A program made the translations under genes and the position numbers. A stretch of 64,000 nucleotides of DNA from Sisyra terminalis. Taxonomy: Eukaryota; Arthropoda; Insecta; Neuroptera; Sisyridae. This document shows, one piece after another, positions 1-12,719 of the stretch. How positions within the stretch are numbered: the stretch's first letter is position 1; each line of letters begins with the position of its first letter. The notes under the pieces are model-generated. The model saw only the letters and a list, made by a program, of their open reading frames with translations, had not been told where the DNA came from and did no database searches. The DNA lies in the NCBI GenBank assembly GCA_958496175.1, contig OY292277.1:6510001-6574000 (forward strand), given 5' to 3'.

Positions 1-810
1 CTACTCGAATTTTAATATTAAATCAATATTTTGCCTATAAATTTAAATTTAAATCTTCATAAGTTGTTAACATAAATTAAATTCATTTCAATTCGATTAT
101 TTATATCTGTGAATGCAGTTTTAAGTTAATAATCATTTAATTATCGAAGCGAATATATCAACAAAATGAAGGATATATCTTTAAAAGGCATATACTTATA
201 TATTTCGTACATATACAATTATATAATATGTTTAATGTTCTTAGAAAAAAAATAAATTTCAAATTTCATTTTATGGTTTCATTAAATTCTTTTGTGTCTG
301 GTAATCATATTAAATACATTTAAAAAATAATGCATTTTATAAATTGCCTGCATTACAATTGATATGTATTTCTTTATGAAATATGCAAATATTTTTTTTA
401 TATAATATCTGAGGACCCGGTGAACTTCGTACCACCTCAAATTAAATTGCGAAAATTAATTGATATCGGTAATATTGCTACATTTTTAATTATTAAATTA
501 GTAACAAGAACAATTAATAAATATGCATTGTATTTTACTTATTTAGATTTACACCTATAAAAACATTAAACATGTTAAAACTCATATGATACAAAAAGTC
601 CTTCAATTCTCACCTATTGATGAGTTTAAAGACATACATATAAACATATTTTTACTATTGAATATTTTGTGTCCTTTGAAACTATATTAATCTTTTGGGC
701 AATTCGATCCAAAGATCGCTATTAATCAGGGACTGGAAGCTTACTGGAAATATTCCTGTTTTCTTCAGTACTTCCTTAAACATAATATTTGTTTTATACT
801 CCAAAAGAGG
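1..810. other. AT-rich non-coding sequence
   Basis: I see no open frame with protein-like composition, no RNA gene and no clear repeat here. Exons of the UPF0047 gene upstream of its last exon were looked for and not found, so they probably lie left of the window. Confidence 0.5.
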
Positions 811-1963
811 TGATATATTTGATATCTTTATTCCTTCAAAAGTTATTCGAGGTCTAAGTTGAACTAAAGAGAAGTTTTAATTTTTTTTTTAATTTTTTGA
901 CGAAATCATCAATTTTATGAGAAAATTTTATAGGACATTTTTTGTAGAGCACTTTTTTTCCTATAACTTAACTTTATACAAGTTTTTGATATTTTTTACA
1001 GGTTCAAAGTTATTTTTATTAAAATAAAAAAAAATAATTTTTATGTTAAAAATATAATATTCAGGGAATGTTCAGTTTAATGCAAATAACTTAGGACCTG
1101 TGAAAAATATCAAAAACTTTTAAAAGAGATAAGTTATAGGAAAAAAAGTGCTCTACAAAAAATGTCCTATATAATTTTCTCATAAAATTGATTATTGCGT
1201 CCAAAAATTGAAAAAATATTAATATTTCTCTTTAGTGCAACTTTGACCAAAATTGAAAAATTAGCCCAATTGCAATGGGGGCATTTTAGACCATCTTATC
1301 TGGCGAGGGTCTTTGTAATTGAAATTTTATATGATATTTTTTGTAGAGCACTTTTTTTTTTATACCTTATCTCTACAAAAGTTTTTCATATTTTTCACAG
1401 GTCCTAAGTTATTTGCATTAAACTGAAAATTCCCTGAATTATTATATTTTTAACATAAAAATTATTTTTTTTATTTTAATTAAATAACTTAGAACCTGTG
1501 AAAAATATCAAAAACTTTTATAGAGATAAGTTATAGAAAAAAAAGTGCTCTACAAAAAATGTCCCCTATAAAATTTTCTCATAAAATTGATGGTTGCGTC
1601 AAAAAATTGAAAAAAATATTAAAATTTCTCTTTAGTTCAGCTTTCACCTCGAATAACTTTTGAAGGAATAAATATATAAAAAATTTGTAAAAGACCTTTT
1701 TTATAGATTGTTCAATTTTCTACAAGAATGTCTCTTGGTAATTCCGAAATATTGTCACCAACGTGAGCTATAAAATTCCAAAGTGCAAGAGAATATTGTT
1801 CTCATGTTATTGAAATGGAAAATCGAAATTTGCGATGCGGCACCTCTTAATATTAATATTATGAGCTTAAACTTTCACAAGATTTTTTTTTGTTATTCCC
1901 AACAATATTTTCGATATAATTAACAAAAAAAAAATCATCATTTTTTTTTTGAATCAGTCTAAT
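811..1963. mobile_element. Foldback element, family A (left end degraded)
   Basis: The right end reads GAATCAGTCTAAT, identical to the right end of the family A copy ending at 42952. The two halves are inverted copies of each other: the module with AAAGTTATTCGAGG near 838 returns in reverse complement near 1650. Internal blocks such as AACTTAGGACCTGTG alternate in both orientations. The left terminal repeat is not recognisable before about 811, so the copy is truncated or diverged there. No coding capacity is visible. It lies upstream of the UPF0047 exon, possibly in an intron of that gene. Confidence 0.8.
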
Positions 1964-1993
1964 GGACAATATACTTTCATTGAATGTATAAAG

Positions 1994-2035
1994 ATAGGCA
2001 ACCATTAAACATATATGTATACATATTGCCTAACC
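1994..2035. repeat. Dispersed ~45-bp hairpin motif, copy 1
   Basis: ATAGGCAACC is followed about 22 bases later by TTGCCTAACC, giving an imperfect inverted repeat around an ATGTATAC core. It sits between two copies of the family A right terminus. Seven related copies occur elsewhere in the window. Confidence 0.5.
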
Positions 2036-2038
2036 ATT

Positions 2039-2132
2039 GCTTAAACTTTCACAGGATTTTTTGTTTGTCATTCCCAACAATATTTTCGATATAATTATGA
2101 AAAAAAAAATCATTTTTTTTTTGAACCAGTTT
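2039..2132. mobile_element. Solo right-terminus fragment of foldback family A
   Basis: This is a partial second copy of the family A right end (CTTAAACTTTCACAGG, then ATTCCCAACAATATTTTCGA, then a poly-T run and GAACCAGTTTAT). There is no matching left arm, so it is a relic. Confidence 0.65.
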
Positions 2133-2463
2133 ATTGTCCATGTTTAGTTTGTAAGTTTTTGGATTTGAAATGTAAAGTAAAGCATTGAATGTATATTTGT
2201 CATAAATCAAAAATCTGGCCAGTTTCGAGGATAATATTTCAAGTGAAACGTTTACTTGCCGTTTTTTATTCCACGAATAATGTTTTATTGGTTGGTTGCG
2301 TTTTTCTCGTACAATTGTATGTCGTAATAAATTGCCGTCGATTTTCTTCGGTTAGCGTTGCATTTTTCAATGGACTTATGCAAATGAATAGACGTTGCAC
2401 GTGATATATGTGGAGTCAAAGTTCAAAAATCTAATTTTGTAATTTTTTGTGTAATTTTTTTAG

Positions 2464-2688
2464 CCAGCGCACGTGAAGGCATGTTTTCTCGGCTCGTCAT
2501 TGACGATTCCCATCACCGACGGCAAATTGGCCCTGGGCACCTGGCAAGGCGTGTGGCTGTGCGAGCATCGGGACCACGCCGGAAGTCGGAAGCTGGTGAT
2601 CACGTTGAACGGATGTCTTCGCGGCGGCGAAGCCAGCAGTCGCAGCCCTCTTTCGCCTGTTAGTCCGATCGCCAGCACGAGCAGCTAG
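2464..2688 (+). CDS. UPF0047/YjbQ-family protein, terminal exon only
   Basis: This is the last coding exon of a UPF0047 (YjbQ-like) protein. A pyrimidine-rich tract ending in TAG at 2461-2463 forms the splice acceptor, and reading in phase 0 gives PAHVKACFLGSSLTIPITDG and later LALGTWQGVWLCEHRDHAG. This matches the conserved C-terminal half of the family (the PAHVKA segment, the LGTWQG turn, the basic R-K-hydrophobic end). After LVITLNG a 24-residue Ser/Pro-rich tail has no family counterpart and ends at a TAG. E. coli YjbQ has been reported to have thiamine-phosphate synthase activity; the role of insect members is not established. The exons carrying the N-terminal half, with the family's conserved His and Asn-rich motif, are not visible in the 2.4 kb upstream. 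The exon is far more GC-rich than its surroundings, which supports coding function. It is a partial gene, not a broken one. Confidence 0.85.
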   Translation, partial: PAHVKACFLGSSLTIPITDGKLALGTWQGVWLCEHRDHAGSRKLVITLNGCLRGGEASSRSPLSPVSPIASTSS

Positions 2689-2944
2689 GGAAGGGCCTCG
2701 GCGCACTCAGGAGCTCATCACCATCCTCGCTGACCCTCCTGTTGCGCCGACGGCAGCGCCCAATCATCCACCACCGGCCGCATTTTCTCGGCTCTATGCA
2801 ACCGGAGATAAGTGTGTGCCTAATCAAATTGCAACAAAATCCAAAAACATAAAACAAAACAAAAAAAAAAAAACACTCAAAACTCAACTAAAAAGACATT
2901 TGAAAAATATAGCCATTATATTTATGATAATCCCATCCCAAAGA

Positions 2945-2950
2945 AATAAA
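2945..2950 (+). terminator. Candidate poly(A) signal of the UPF0047 gene
   Basis: AATAAA lies 257 bases past the stop codon in AT-rich sequence. It is the first good hexamer after the exon. Position and motif are the only support. Confidence 0.35.
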
Positions 2951-3050
2951 AAAAATACAACGGTGTATTTATATAAAACAAAATTATTTAAATATTTAAC
3001 TTTAATATTTATAAAATTTTAGATAGATAGATAGATTTGGATAGTGTGAC

Positions 3051-3944
3051 GCCAAGTGTATAAAGTTAAATGACTTAAAAATAATATGTCCAACCCCATG
3101 TGGTGCATCAAAGACAGCAAAGTTTAACATCTACGTTAAGTCTCCAACGTGTGGAATGTGTAAATATCTAAACATATATGTCGTAAATTATAAGATGAGA
3201 CAATATGGAAGAAAATTTCAAGTCCGAAAAGCAATATTTTAAAGTTTTAAATTAAAGTAGTAAATGTTTTTTTAAACTTTTTCTGTTATAAACGCAAGCT
3301 TTATCTTACGTTCGATTTTTTATTTAAATGGCGTCACGCTATCGTAACAACATATATACATAATAATTTATATATATATATAAATCATGTACAGAATAAT
3401 CTCTCAATCTAGGAAATCAAAAACTTTGAAAAATTTTGCGTATATATGGTTAATCTTGAAAAATAGCAGAGCAAATATGACCAATTTTTCCAATGTTCAT
3501 TTCCTCGTTATCGCTTACTTATCAATACGTACATTGACACCAAAATATACCAAATACCATTTATTTAACATTTCCCGTTTTTTTTTTTTTTTTTATATGT
3601 ATTGTGAATATACGCAAATGTCTTTGAGCAATTCATTCAACCCGCCATTTAATGAACGTCCTTATTAACAAAAAGAGTGTACCCAGAAGAAAAAAAATAA
3701 TTTAACATTAATTAAACTAAAATCATTGCACTTGATATGAAGTGTAAGTACGTCCAATATAAAAAGTAAAGAAACCTTATCGTAGCTATAAAAAAAAAAA
3801 ATAACTAAATTGTGCACGCGCACATTTACATTTGTAAGGAATTAAATGATATGCATTTTAAATAATTTATACTATGTATTAATTACTAAAACCAAAAAAA
3901 AAACGGTAATATTAATTACAATTTCGAATTTGCTACTTGTAAAA
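3051..3944. other. AT-rich intergenic sequence
   Basis: Only A/T homopolymer runs and short TA microsatellite are visible. The 93-codon open frame at 3387-3668 has no recognisable domain and a composition matching the surrounding DNA. Confidence 0.5.
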
Positions 3945-6900
3945 AAAATGTGAATGAAATGAAAGGGTTGGTCGATTTTTTGGGGAGTAAAAACGGCTGA
4001 AAAACGAGGCAAAAGCATTTTTGGTTTCCGTTAAAGAAAAAAATTTAATTTTAAGTCTTCCGAAATGTACTGGCCGTACTGTAGGGTGTACCGGTATTTC
4101 GTATACTGTTACACTTTGTGTAGGTATTGGTACTGGTCCATTCTGTCGTCATACTGCCCCGTAAAATGATAAGACGGAAAACGTAATTTCGGAAGATTTC
4201 TCTAAGAATCTTAATTTTTATTTTTAATAACTCATTTTTTTACATTTTAAGGATGAAAAATCGGAAATGTGGATGTACCTATCTCGTTTACGGGCCACTC
4301 TCCAAACGACTGAACTTGAAAAGGAGAAAAAAAATCAAAAAATACATTCCCTATGAAATAATTCCATGATGATTTTGTCAAGAAACGATAGAAAAGTGTT
4401 GAAATCAGGTGAAAATCAAGAAAATTGATAGTTCCTTTTGGTAGAGAATTATATTGAATTGATCTATGATAAATGTAAAGTAATGATCGAAATGTTTAAA
4501 TTTTTTATGTGGGATTATTGGGAAAATATGGTATGCAACCCGCATGTCGGCAATGTAACACTGGTTGTATATACTTAAAGGCGTTGATATGTAATTCTTG
4601 TTTGTTTTCCAATTACCAGTGCCTACTACTGCCTAATGCTGCACTATACGAGCCTTAAATTGGAACAAATTAATTCCTAAGTGCAATGGAAACTGCATTA
4701 GACTTAGTTCAATTGGAGAAACATTTAATTTGACATCCTTTAATGGAGTTTTAAATATTAAAATTTCGTTATCGTCAAATTTTTTAATTAATTCTTAATT
4801 TTTGAAGTAAATTTTTCTGTCCTTTAATTGGTTACCTTTGCGAATCGCATCCGAAAGCACAGCTATTTCTAATGCTCAATTGTGCGATGCGTTAAGCATT
4901 ATGCGCTTTTGTGCTGTAATTGGAAAACAACCCTTATGTCCTTCATTGTAAATGTTAAAGAAATGAAAAGGGTTGGTCGATTTGTGGGGAGTAAAAGGGC
5001 TGAAAAACGAGGCAAATGCATTTTTGGTTTCCGTAAAAAAGAATTTTTAAATCTCGGAACTATTCCGGTTTTTAAGTCTTCCAAAATGTACTGGCCGTAC
5101 TGTAGGGTGTAACGGTATGTCGTATACTGTCACACTTTTTGTAGGTATTGGTACTGGTCTATTCTGTCCTCATACTGCCCCGTAAAATGATAAGACAGAA
5201 AATTTAATTTTGGAAGACTTCTCTATTTAATGATTAAATTTTTTTAAGCTCTTTAATCTTAATTTTTTACTATTTTTTTTTTAATTTTAAGGAAGAAAAA
5301 CCGGAAATGTGGATGTAATATCTCGTTTAAGGGCCATTCTCCTCTAAACGACTGAACTTGAAAAGAACAAAAAAATATAAAAATACATTCCCTATGAAAT
5401 AATTCCATGATGATTTTAACAAGAATGGATAAAAGTGTTGAAATCAGGTGAAAATCAAGAAAATTTGTTGTTCCTTTTGTACAGAATTATATTGAATTGA
5501 TTTGATCTATGGTAAATAAGATTGGTCCAAAAAAAAAAAGTCTTTTGCCTATCATTTTTTTAAGGCATAAAAAACGCTTTTTAAGTCATAAAAAATTCCC
5601 TCCAAAGTACAGGTTGATATCTTGATTCTCCACGAAGCTCAATGAATGTCTATTTTCCCATTTAAATAACACGTAAAAAAAATTTTTTTTTTGAATTTTT
5701 CATCAACTGTTCTCGTAGGAAATTAATTCTCTACAAAAAAAAATTGAAGTATTTTTTTTATAATTCTAACGGGTAAAAAGTTATTAAACTTTAAAACTCG
5801 CTACTGAGCAAATTTGAAATTGATATTTTCAAATTAATTTTTTTAAAGGAATGGACAATATTACAAGATAATTTAATAAATTTTCATGGATTTGAAATAA
5901 TTCTCAACTTTTTGAAAACTTTTTCGGTGATTGCATGTATTTATTTCAAAATTTATCAAATTCTAGACTATTTATAATAAAATTTATAAATTCTAAAATC
6001 ATTTGAGTAAATGTTCTTTTATTGAGAGTATTTAAAGCTCAATAACTTTTTCCCCATTAGAATTACGAAAAAATTACTTGAGTACTTTTTTGAAGAGAAT
6101 TCAATTTCCTACAAGAATAATTGATCCAAATTTAAAAAAAATTCTTAGTTTCGCCGGATAAAAACGTAAACAAATTTTTTTTACATGTTATTTAAATGGG
6201 AAAATAGAAATTTATTGAGCTTCATGAAGAATTGAGATATCAAGCTGCGTTTTTGACAGAATTTTTTTTTATACCTTAGAGAAGCTTTTGAGATAATAGC
6301 ACTTGAAAAAAAAAATTTTTTTTTGGACCACTTTAATGGTAAATGTAAAGTAACGACCGAAACGCTTAAATTGTTTATGCGGGATTATTTAGAACTGATG
6401 TTTATGCAACCCGCATGTCGACAATGTAACATTGGTTGTATATACTTAAATGCGTTGCCATGTAAATCTTTGTTGTTTTCCAATTACCAATGCTTGGTAC
6501 TGCATAAGCCGCACTATACAAATCTTAAATTGGAAAAAAATAATTATTAATTGCGATGGTAGACTGCATTAAACTTTGTTTAGTTGAAAAAAGTGGATTT
6601 GACAACCTTTAATGCAGTTTTAAATAATACAATTTCGTTATCGTCAAATTTTTTAATTCATTTTTAACTTTTGAAATAAACCGTAAATTTTTCAGTTATT
6701 TTATTGGTTACATTTGCGAATCGCATCCGAGAGCACAGCTATTTCAAATGCTCAATTGTGGGATGCGTTATGGCCATTGGAAAATGCAATGCTGAGCATT
6801 ATGCGTTTTTGTGCTGTAATTGGAAAACAACCCTTATGTCCCACATTGCAAATGTTAAAGAAATAAAAGGGTTGGTTAATTTTTTGGAAGTAAAAGGGCT

Positions 6901-7560
6901 GAAAAACGAGGCAAACGCATTTTTGGTTTCGGTACCAAAAAAATGTTTAATTCTCTGAACTATTTCGGTTTGTAAATGTCTTCTGAAATATATTGGCCGT
7001 ACTGTAGGGTGTAACGGTATTTCGTATACTGTTACACTTTGTGTAGGTATTGGTACTGGTCTATTCTGTCGTCGTACTGCCTCGTAAAATGATAAGACGG
7101 AAAACGTAATTTCGGAAAACTTCTCTACTTAATGAATAAATTTTTTTTAATTTCTATAATCTTAATTTTTACTTATTTTTTTTTACATTTTAAGGATGAA
7201 AAACCGGAAATGTGGATGTACTATCTCGTTTGAGGGCCACTCTCCAAACGACTGAACTTGAAAAGGAAAAAAAATCAAAAAATACATTCCCTATGAAATA
7301 ATTCCATGATTTGTCAAGAATGAATAAAAGAGTGGAAAATCAGGTGAAAATCAAGAAAATTTTTAGTTCCTCTCAAAGAAAATTACAATAGAATTGATCG
7401 ATGATAAATGTACAGTAATGATCAAAACACTTAAATTTTTTGTGTGGGATTATTGGGAAATGTTGTGTATGCAACCCGCATGTCGGCCATGTAACACTGG
7501 TTGTATATACTTAAAGGCGTTGTCATGTAATTCTTATATCCCACATTGCCTTATTGAAAG
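3945..7560. repeat. Tandem array of ~1.05 kb units, about 3.5 copies
   Basis: The landmark TACTGGCCGTACTGTAGGGT occurs near 4068, 5089 and 6992, and ATGCAACCCGCATGTCG near 4533, 6404 and 7469. After subtracting the 827-bp insertion and duplication at 5518-6344, the spacing is 1.02-1.08 kb throughout, so the units are tandem. Each unit carries a GGGTTGGT block, the TACTGGCC block and a ~45-bp hairpin motif. Short open frames (4882-5112, 6704-6958) look alike because they lie at the same place in different units; frame and stops are not conserved, so I do not call them genes. The last unit is cut off near 7540. Confidence 0.8.
5518..6335. mobile_element. Foldback element with 9-bp target duplication
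   Basis: An 818-bp palindromic element with ends (T)AAGATTGGTCC and GGACCACTTTA, each next to A/T runs, sits inside the second unit of the tandem array. It is flanked by ATGGTAAAT at 5509-5517 and again at 6336-6344. The neighbouring units carry the uninterrupted site (GATCTATGATAAATGTAAAG near 4463, GATCGATGATAAATGTACAG near 7398), so the insertion boundaries and the 8-9-bp duplication can be read by comparison. The two arms are reverse complements with blocks such as CCCATTTAAATAACA. No open frame is present, so movement would depend on a transposase encoded elsewhere. Confidence 0.85.
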
Positions 7561-8572
7561 TTGTATTTCTTAGAAAATTTGCCTGATCAAAACGGATTTA
7601 ACTTCTTCCGTTATAAACTCTTCCGAAGGAACTATGATATTTTATATAATTGATTGAATATGATTTGACAAAATCTTTCCTATTCTATTTAATACATTTT
7701 TTTTTCGCTTGAAGTAGCAAATATTTTAACGAGGAAACCTCTTTAAGTTTGTGTTTTTTTTTTTTTATTAAGTCAATTAGCACAATTATTGTTTAATTGT
7801 TTACATATTACATTCCTTTGAGAATTAACCTGTTGTTTTTCTTAGATAAGTTTTACGTAACTTTCGTGTTATAGTCTAAAGAATATGGAATTTTTTTATT
7901 TGAAATGCGTAAAACTGTTGTATAAATGAATACAAGAACGAAACAAAACTTGAACAATGACAATATGTAAATAGATATTATAATTAAAAAAAAAATATTA
8001 AAAATATCCATAAACGAAAGAGAAATAATGGTTTTTGTCTCACTATAGAACTAAAAAAAGCTGAAGCAAAAAACTAACATTTTAAACTAAACGGGTTATT
8101 TTCATTATTGGAGCATTAAAATTTTAAATAATTATTGAATCTATAATTAAATAAAGAAGGAAAAATCTAGTTTTACGTGTAAATAAGACTTTAGTATTGT
8201 TGTACATATTATAAATATATAAATATATACGAGATAAAATTACAAACAAAAAAATAAGCTTTTCAAAAAATTTCTTCTGAAAAATATTTCAACCAAAAAA
8301 AAAAATAATCAATCATTCCTTTGAACAAAAAGTAAATAAATAAATAAAAAAAAAACGGATTACAAGAAAATAGGAAATACTAAAAGGTATATATATTATT
8401 ATTGAGAAATTAATAGGCAACTTAATATTGTAATTAATTTTCTTTTTAAATTTCTCAATCTATTTTTTGTATTAAATTTGAAATATGGAAAAAATCCCAA
8501 AAAAAAAAAGACAAAACTCAAATCAAAATGCAATTTTTTTGGAATTTCGAAAACACAAGAAGTAAACCACTC

Positions 8573-8603
<31 letters not shown>

Positions 8604-9287
8604 GTAATAAGTAGATGATGACACTTTGGGTGTTTCGAATGGTATTTTCGAAATAAAAAAAAAAAAAGAAAATATAAATGATGTCAAATTCTATTAGATT
8701 TTTTGGAAAAATTCGCACAATTTAAAATAATAACTAATAATAATATAACAATACTAAATAATAATTTGAAATTCAATCAAAAATCTTTTCAAAAAAAAAA
8801 AACATTCCACAATTTTTTTCTTGATTTTTTGAGTTTGTTTTCTGTGTAATTCCCCTGTCTTCCTGTCTGATACGAATCTAATGTATGGATCCAATTTAAA
8901 ATGGCAAAATATCTTAAGTTTAATGCTTAGTCATTTTCACGATAGTGGTTAGGGGATGAGGGATTTATAAGGGTTACAAATGTTTTTTTATGTTTAAAAA
9001 GAGATAAAAACTGTTTTTTTTTGTTGTGAAATTATCATAAATGATTCTTGATTAATTTAACCAATGTCTTATCAGTGTTTTTGTGAAATATTTTGCATTT
9101 CCTATCGGATGTTTGTCTTTAATTCAAAAGATCCGGGGTCCTGGCTATAAAATTTACCTTTATGGTATCCCCAAAAAATGGTCCATTGGGGAATAAGGCT
9201 ACAATTTGGCCATCTCTTTTAGATATAATTTAGTCCCCAAAATTTCGCCAACTTACCACTTAATGAGTCGTTAGGGGTGTGATATTT
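7561..9287. other. AT-rich sequence with poly-A/T tracts
   Basis: Dense A and T homopolymers plus a short (TA)n near 8582-8602 are present. No coding, RNA or repeat feature could be supported. A G/C-richer patch at 9125-9285 directly precedes the next foldback and has no recognisable content. Confidence 0.45.
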
Positions 9288-10652
9288 GGGTGTCCGTTAT
9301 TTCCCAAATTGATTTTTTTACAGCGATCGCCCCCTGAATTTTTAGTTTAAGACCCAAAAAAAATTATCCAATACAATTAAGCTCTTAATTTCTTGATTAA
9401 ACCGTGCCGGAATCATGTTACTTTTACCATTTAAATAACATGGGATTATTTGACTTTTTACTTTTAATTTTTTTTTCTCAGAAACAAATTAATGAAAAGA
9501 TTTAAAGTCTAATTATTCTGACGTAAAATTTAACGCTCTACAAGAAAGGTCTCTTATGAATTTTCGATTAAATCAGTCCATTAAAAGTTATTCAACATTT
9601 AACTTGAATTAATTTGTATTTTGTAATTTATTCAACATTTAATTTGTTGACTTCAAGTTCTAAGAAATTTCTCATAGATGGCGTCAGGTGAAATGGTAAA
9701 AATTCGAATAATAATTGAACTTTTTTCGACAGTCTTATTAATTAGTATGATAATCACTTCTTTACTTTTAATTTTTTTTCTCAAAAACAAATGTATGAAA
9801 AGATTTAAGGTCAAATTATTCTGACATAAAATTTAACGCTCTACAAAAAAGGTCTCTTATGAATTTTCGATTAAATCACTCCATTAAAAGTTATTCAACA
9901 TTTAACTTGAACTAATTTGTATTTTGTAATTTATTCAACATTTAATTTGTTGGCAACAAGTTCTAAAAAATTTTGCATAGATGACGTCAGGTGAAATGGT
10001 AAAAATTCGAATTTTAATTGAACTTTTGTCGATAGTCTCTTTAATTAGTATGAAATTCACTTCGTAGGTACAAAATATTGATTAAAGTTTGAAAATTTAT
10101 CCGGGATAAATTGAATTTCACGACTATAGCGAATTCGGATCTTATGTCATCTGTTTTAAATGTCAAAAAATGATTTTTTTGGTTTAACTTTCAGTTCAAG
10201 CCATAAAATTTACACAAATAATCACTGGCGCTCTAATGATAATAATTTTTATCTTCTCTTCCAATGATTTTATAGTTAAAAAACGTAAAAATGAGCAAAA
10301 AGTTGAAAACATTGCAAGATTTATATTAGGCACAAGTTAAATGTTGAATAACTTTTAATGGACTGATTTAATCGAAAATTCATAAGAGACCTTTCTTGTA
10401 GAGCGTTAAATTTTACGTCAGAATAATTTGATCTTAAATGTTTTCATCCACTTGTTTCTGAGAAAAAAAAAAATAAAAGTAAAAAGTCAAATAATGCCAT
10501 GTTATTTAAATGGTAAAAGTAACATGATTCCGGCACGGTTTAATCAAGAAATTAAGAGCTTAATTGTATTGGATAATTTTTTTTGTGTCTTAAACTAAAA
10601 ATTCAGGGGGCGATCGCTCTAAAAAAATCAATTTGGGAAATAACGGACACCC
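9288..10652. mobile_element. Foldback element, family B
   Basis: The left end GGGTGTCCGTTATTTCCCAA at 9288 is matched in reverse complement at the right end (10633-10652). The arms remain inverted for more than 300 bases, including AACCGTGCCGGAATCATGTT and CCATTTAAATAACATGGGA. The left arm contains an internal direct duplication of ~310 bp (about 9440-9730 and 9755-10040). No protein is encoded. A target duplication could not be resolved. Confidence 0.85.
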
Positions 10653-11600
10653 TAGTGTGGTATGTTGCTCTATCTTGCGGAAACCATGTACATTGATTTT
10701 GTCAAAAAACTCTCTAAAGTATGCCAATATACCAATTTGTATTTACTATAATAGAATTTTCTCGTTGACCTTTGTAAAAGTATGGATTTCTTGCTGATTT
10801 TTGATGCCTTAACTTCGATTGCCTTTTAACATACCCATTTTTTTGAGAAAATAATTTTCAGGATAGGAATAGATCTTCAGGCATTAATTCCTGCACAACC
10901 TGAATTCTTGGGGAAGAATACGATTTATAGACGTTCTAAGCAAATTTATGATCCTAGATCGTTTTCGAGTAGAATTCTGGTTGTTAATCAACAGACAATT
11001 TCGGGATCTCTTGATGTTCTAGTGGTAAACTTATTCTTAAACCCTTCTCCTCCAATATTTTCGTAGTCGAAGACTAATGACACTAAATTCCCGTTGGTCG
11101 CTATGCCACGAAGCTGCCACTTTAAATGTTAACTGACTTTTGGTCCATTTGTACCTGAAGTGATTCAAAAGTAATAATAATCATGCTATATGTAACAAAT
11201 AAATAAGGCCGCCTTTCTACTTTGTAATCTAGTTGTCTTTGTGCCATTTAAGTAATAATTTAATGTTGACAAAAAAAGAAAGAATAAAGAAAGCAATATT
11301 TTAAGTAATTTAAGGGGGGGAACAAAACAAATGAATGAATATGGAAGGATTTCAAAGTTGGAAAATCTTGTTTCTTATGTTTAGAATAAAAAAAAAACTA
11401 TCGACATCTGTAAAATATCCAGGATAACATTTATTCTTGATTTCAGTTCAGTGATAGAAATAAAAAAGAAAACCGTCTTTGTTAAACATTTAATTTTTCT
11501 ATTTTCTTATAATACTTGAACTAATTTTTGCCCGTCCGTTCAGAAAAAAATCCTGGATTCGCCATTGATTCAGTTAATACATTATCAAAAAAGTCCGTTG
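10653..11600. other. Non-coding sequence, no feature seen
   Basis: The sequence is unique-looking and slightly less AT-rich than its surroundings. All frames are broken by stops and no repeat family was recognised. Confidence 0.4.
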
Positions 11601-11868
11601 TTAAAACTCATTTGAATTGATGTAGGAAACCACAATGGTAATGATAGATTTGTGTAGGAAACCATATGAGAAAGGATGGACTTATGTGGATTCATATGGG
11701 AAATAAAGAAATTTAGAGTCAGAGAAACAATATATCCAGTTAGTAAGCAATAAAAGATCATTTTTTTTTTCAAATTTAAATATTTCTGGCATTCGCTCAC
11801 TTGAAATTGCAAGTTATTATAGATGTGTTAAAATTTCATTTTTCTCATAAATGCCAAAGGGAACCCTG

Positions 11869-11869
<1 letters not shown>

Positions 11870-11917
<48 letters not shown>
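11870..11917. repeat. (AT)n microsatellite
   Basis: A run of about 24 AT dinucleotides, flanked on both sides by AACCCTGT in direct orientation. Confidence 0.95.
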
Positions 11918-11918
<1 letters not shown>

Positions 11919-12189
11919 CCCTGTAATAACTTTAAACGACTTCTAATGGGTTTTTGAAAAATTTAAAATGTCTTTAAATGACTTCTTTAACAGGGAACGT
12001 TTTTCTTTTTTTTAAATATACTTTTAATTTTTATTAAAGAGAAGATATGTTAGAATGAAATGGAAAACGTCAATGTCCTTCTAATTAACAAACTAAATTT
12101 TGCATTCCGCAACAAAATATATGAAAATAAAAAAAAATATTAAAATTTATTTCTGATAAGTAATTTACTGTGGTGTCCTATAAATTTTC

Positions 12190-12362
12190 ATGGATTTAAT
12201 GTGGATTCCTAATGGAATTTACATAGGAAACCACATCGGAATTCATATGGAAAACCACATTGAAATTCACTTGGGAAATCACGTTGGAATCTACATCGGA
12301 AATCACATGAGAAACTACATAGGAAGTCATATGGGAAACCACAAAGAAATCCACATTTTGAA
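12190..12362 (+). repeat. Minisatellite with ~15-bp period
   Basis: Imperfect repeats of the type GGAAACCACATNGGAATTCA run through this stretch, with a 15-base sub-period. Because 15 is a multiple of three, the array stays open and produces a regular peptide (IGNHMGIH-like) within a 91-codon frame at 12190-12465. Related degenerate repeats occur at about 11620-11705 and 12605-12710, the last ending in a hairpin. I regard the open frame as a by-product of the repeat. Confidence 0.75.
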
Positions 12363-12659
12363 GTCATTACATTTAAAATGCCTTCATACTTCTGTTTCAG
12401 TAGAAATTGTACTTGTGTTATTTTTAATTTCTTTTTTAATTTTCCTTAAAGGCAAATATCTTTGATTGAGATGGAAAATGTCAATGTCCCTTAATTAGCA
12501 CTGGAGGACAAACTTAATTTTACATTTCCTAATAAAATATATGAAAATAACTAAAATTAATCTCCGATCAATAATTTACAGTAGTGTCCTTTAAATATTC
12601 ATAGTTTCAATGTGGACTAGTATTGGAATTCTCATGGGAAACCATATAAGAATCCACAT

Positions 12660-12700
12660 AAGGAAATACATAGGAATCCACTTGGATTCCTATGTGGATT
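12660..12700. repeat. Short hairpin at the edge of the minisatellite
   Basis: ACATAGGAATCCA and TGGATTCCTATGT form a nearly perfect inverted repeat with a two-base loop, followed by a T run. Confidence 0.7.
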
Positions 12701-12719
12701 TTTTTTTGATAGAGTAAAG

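Noticed and set aside
3387..3668. 93-codon open frame on the plus strand
   Set aside because: It contains a poly-Phe run from a T homopolymer and shows no domain.
6704..6958. Cys/His-containing frame considered as a zinc-finger (THAP-like) domain
   Set aside because: The Cys/His spacing does not fit a known finger, and the matching frame in the neighbouring tandem unit differs in start and length.
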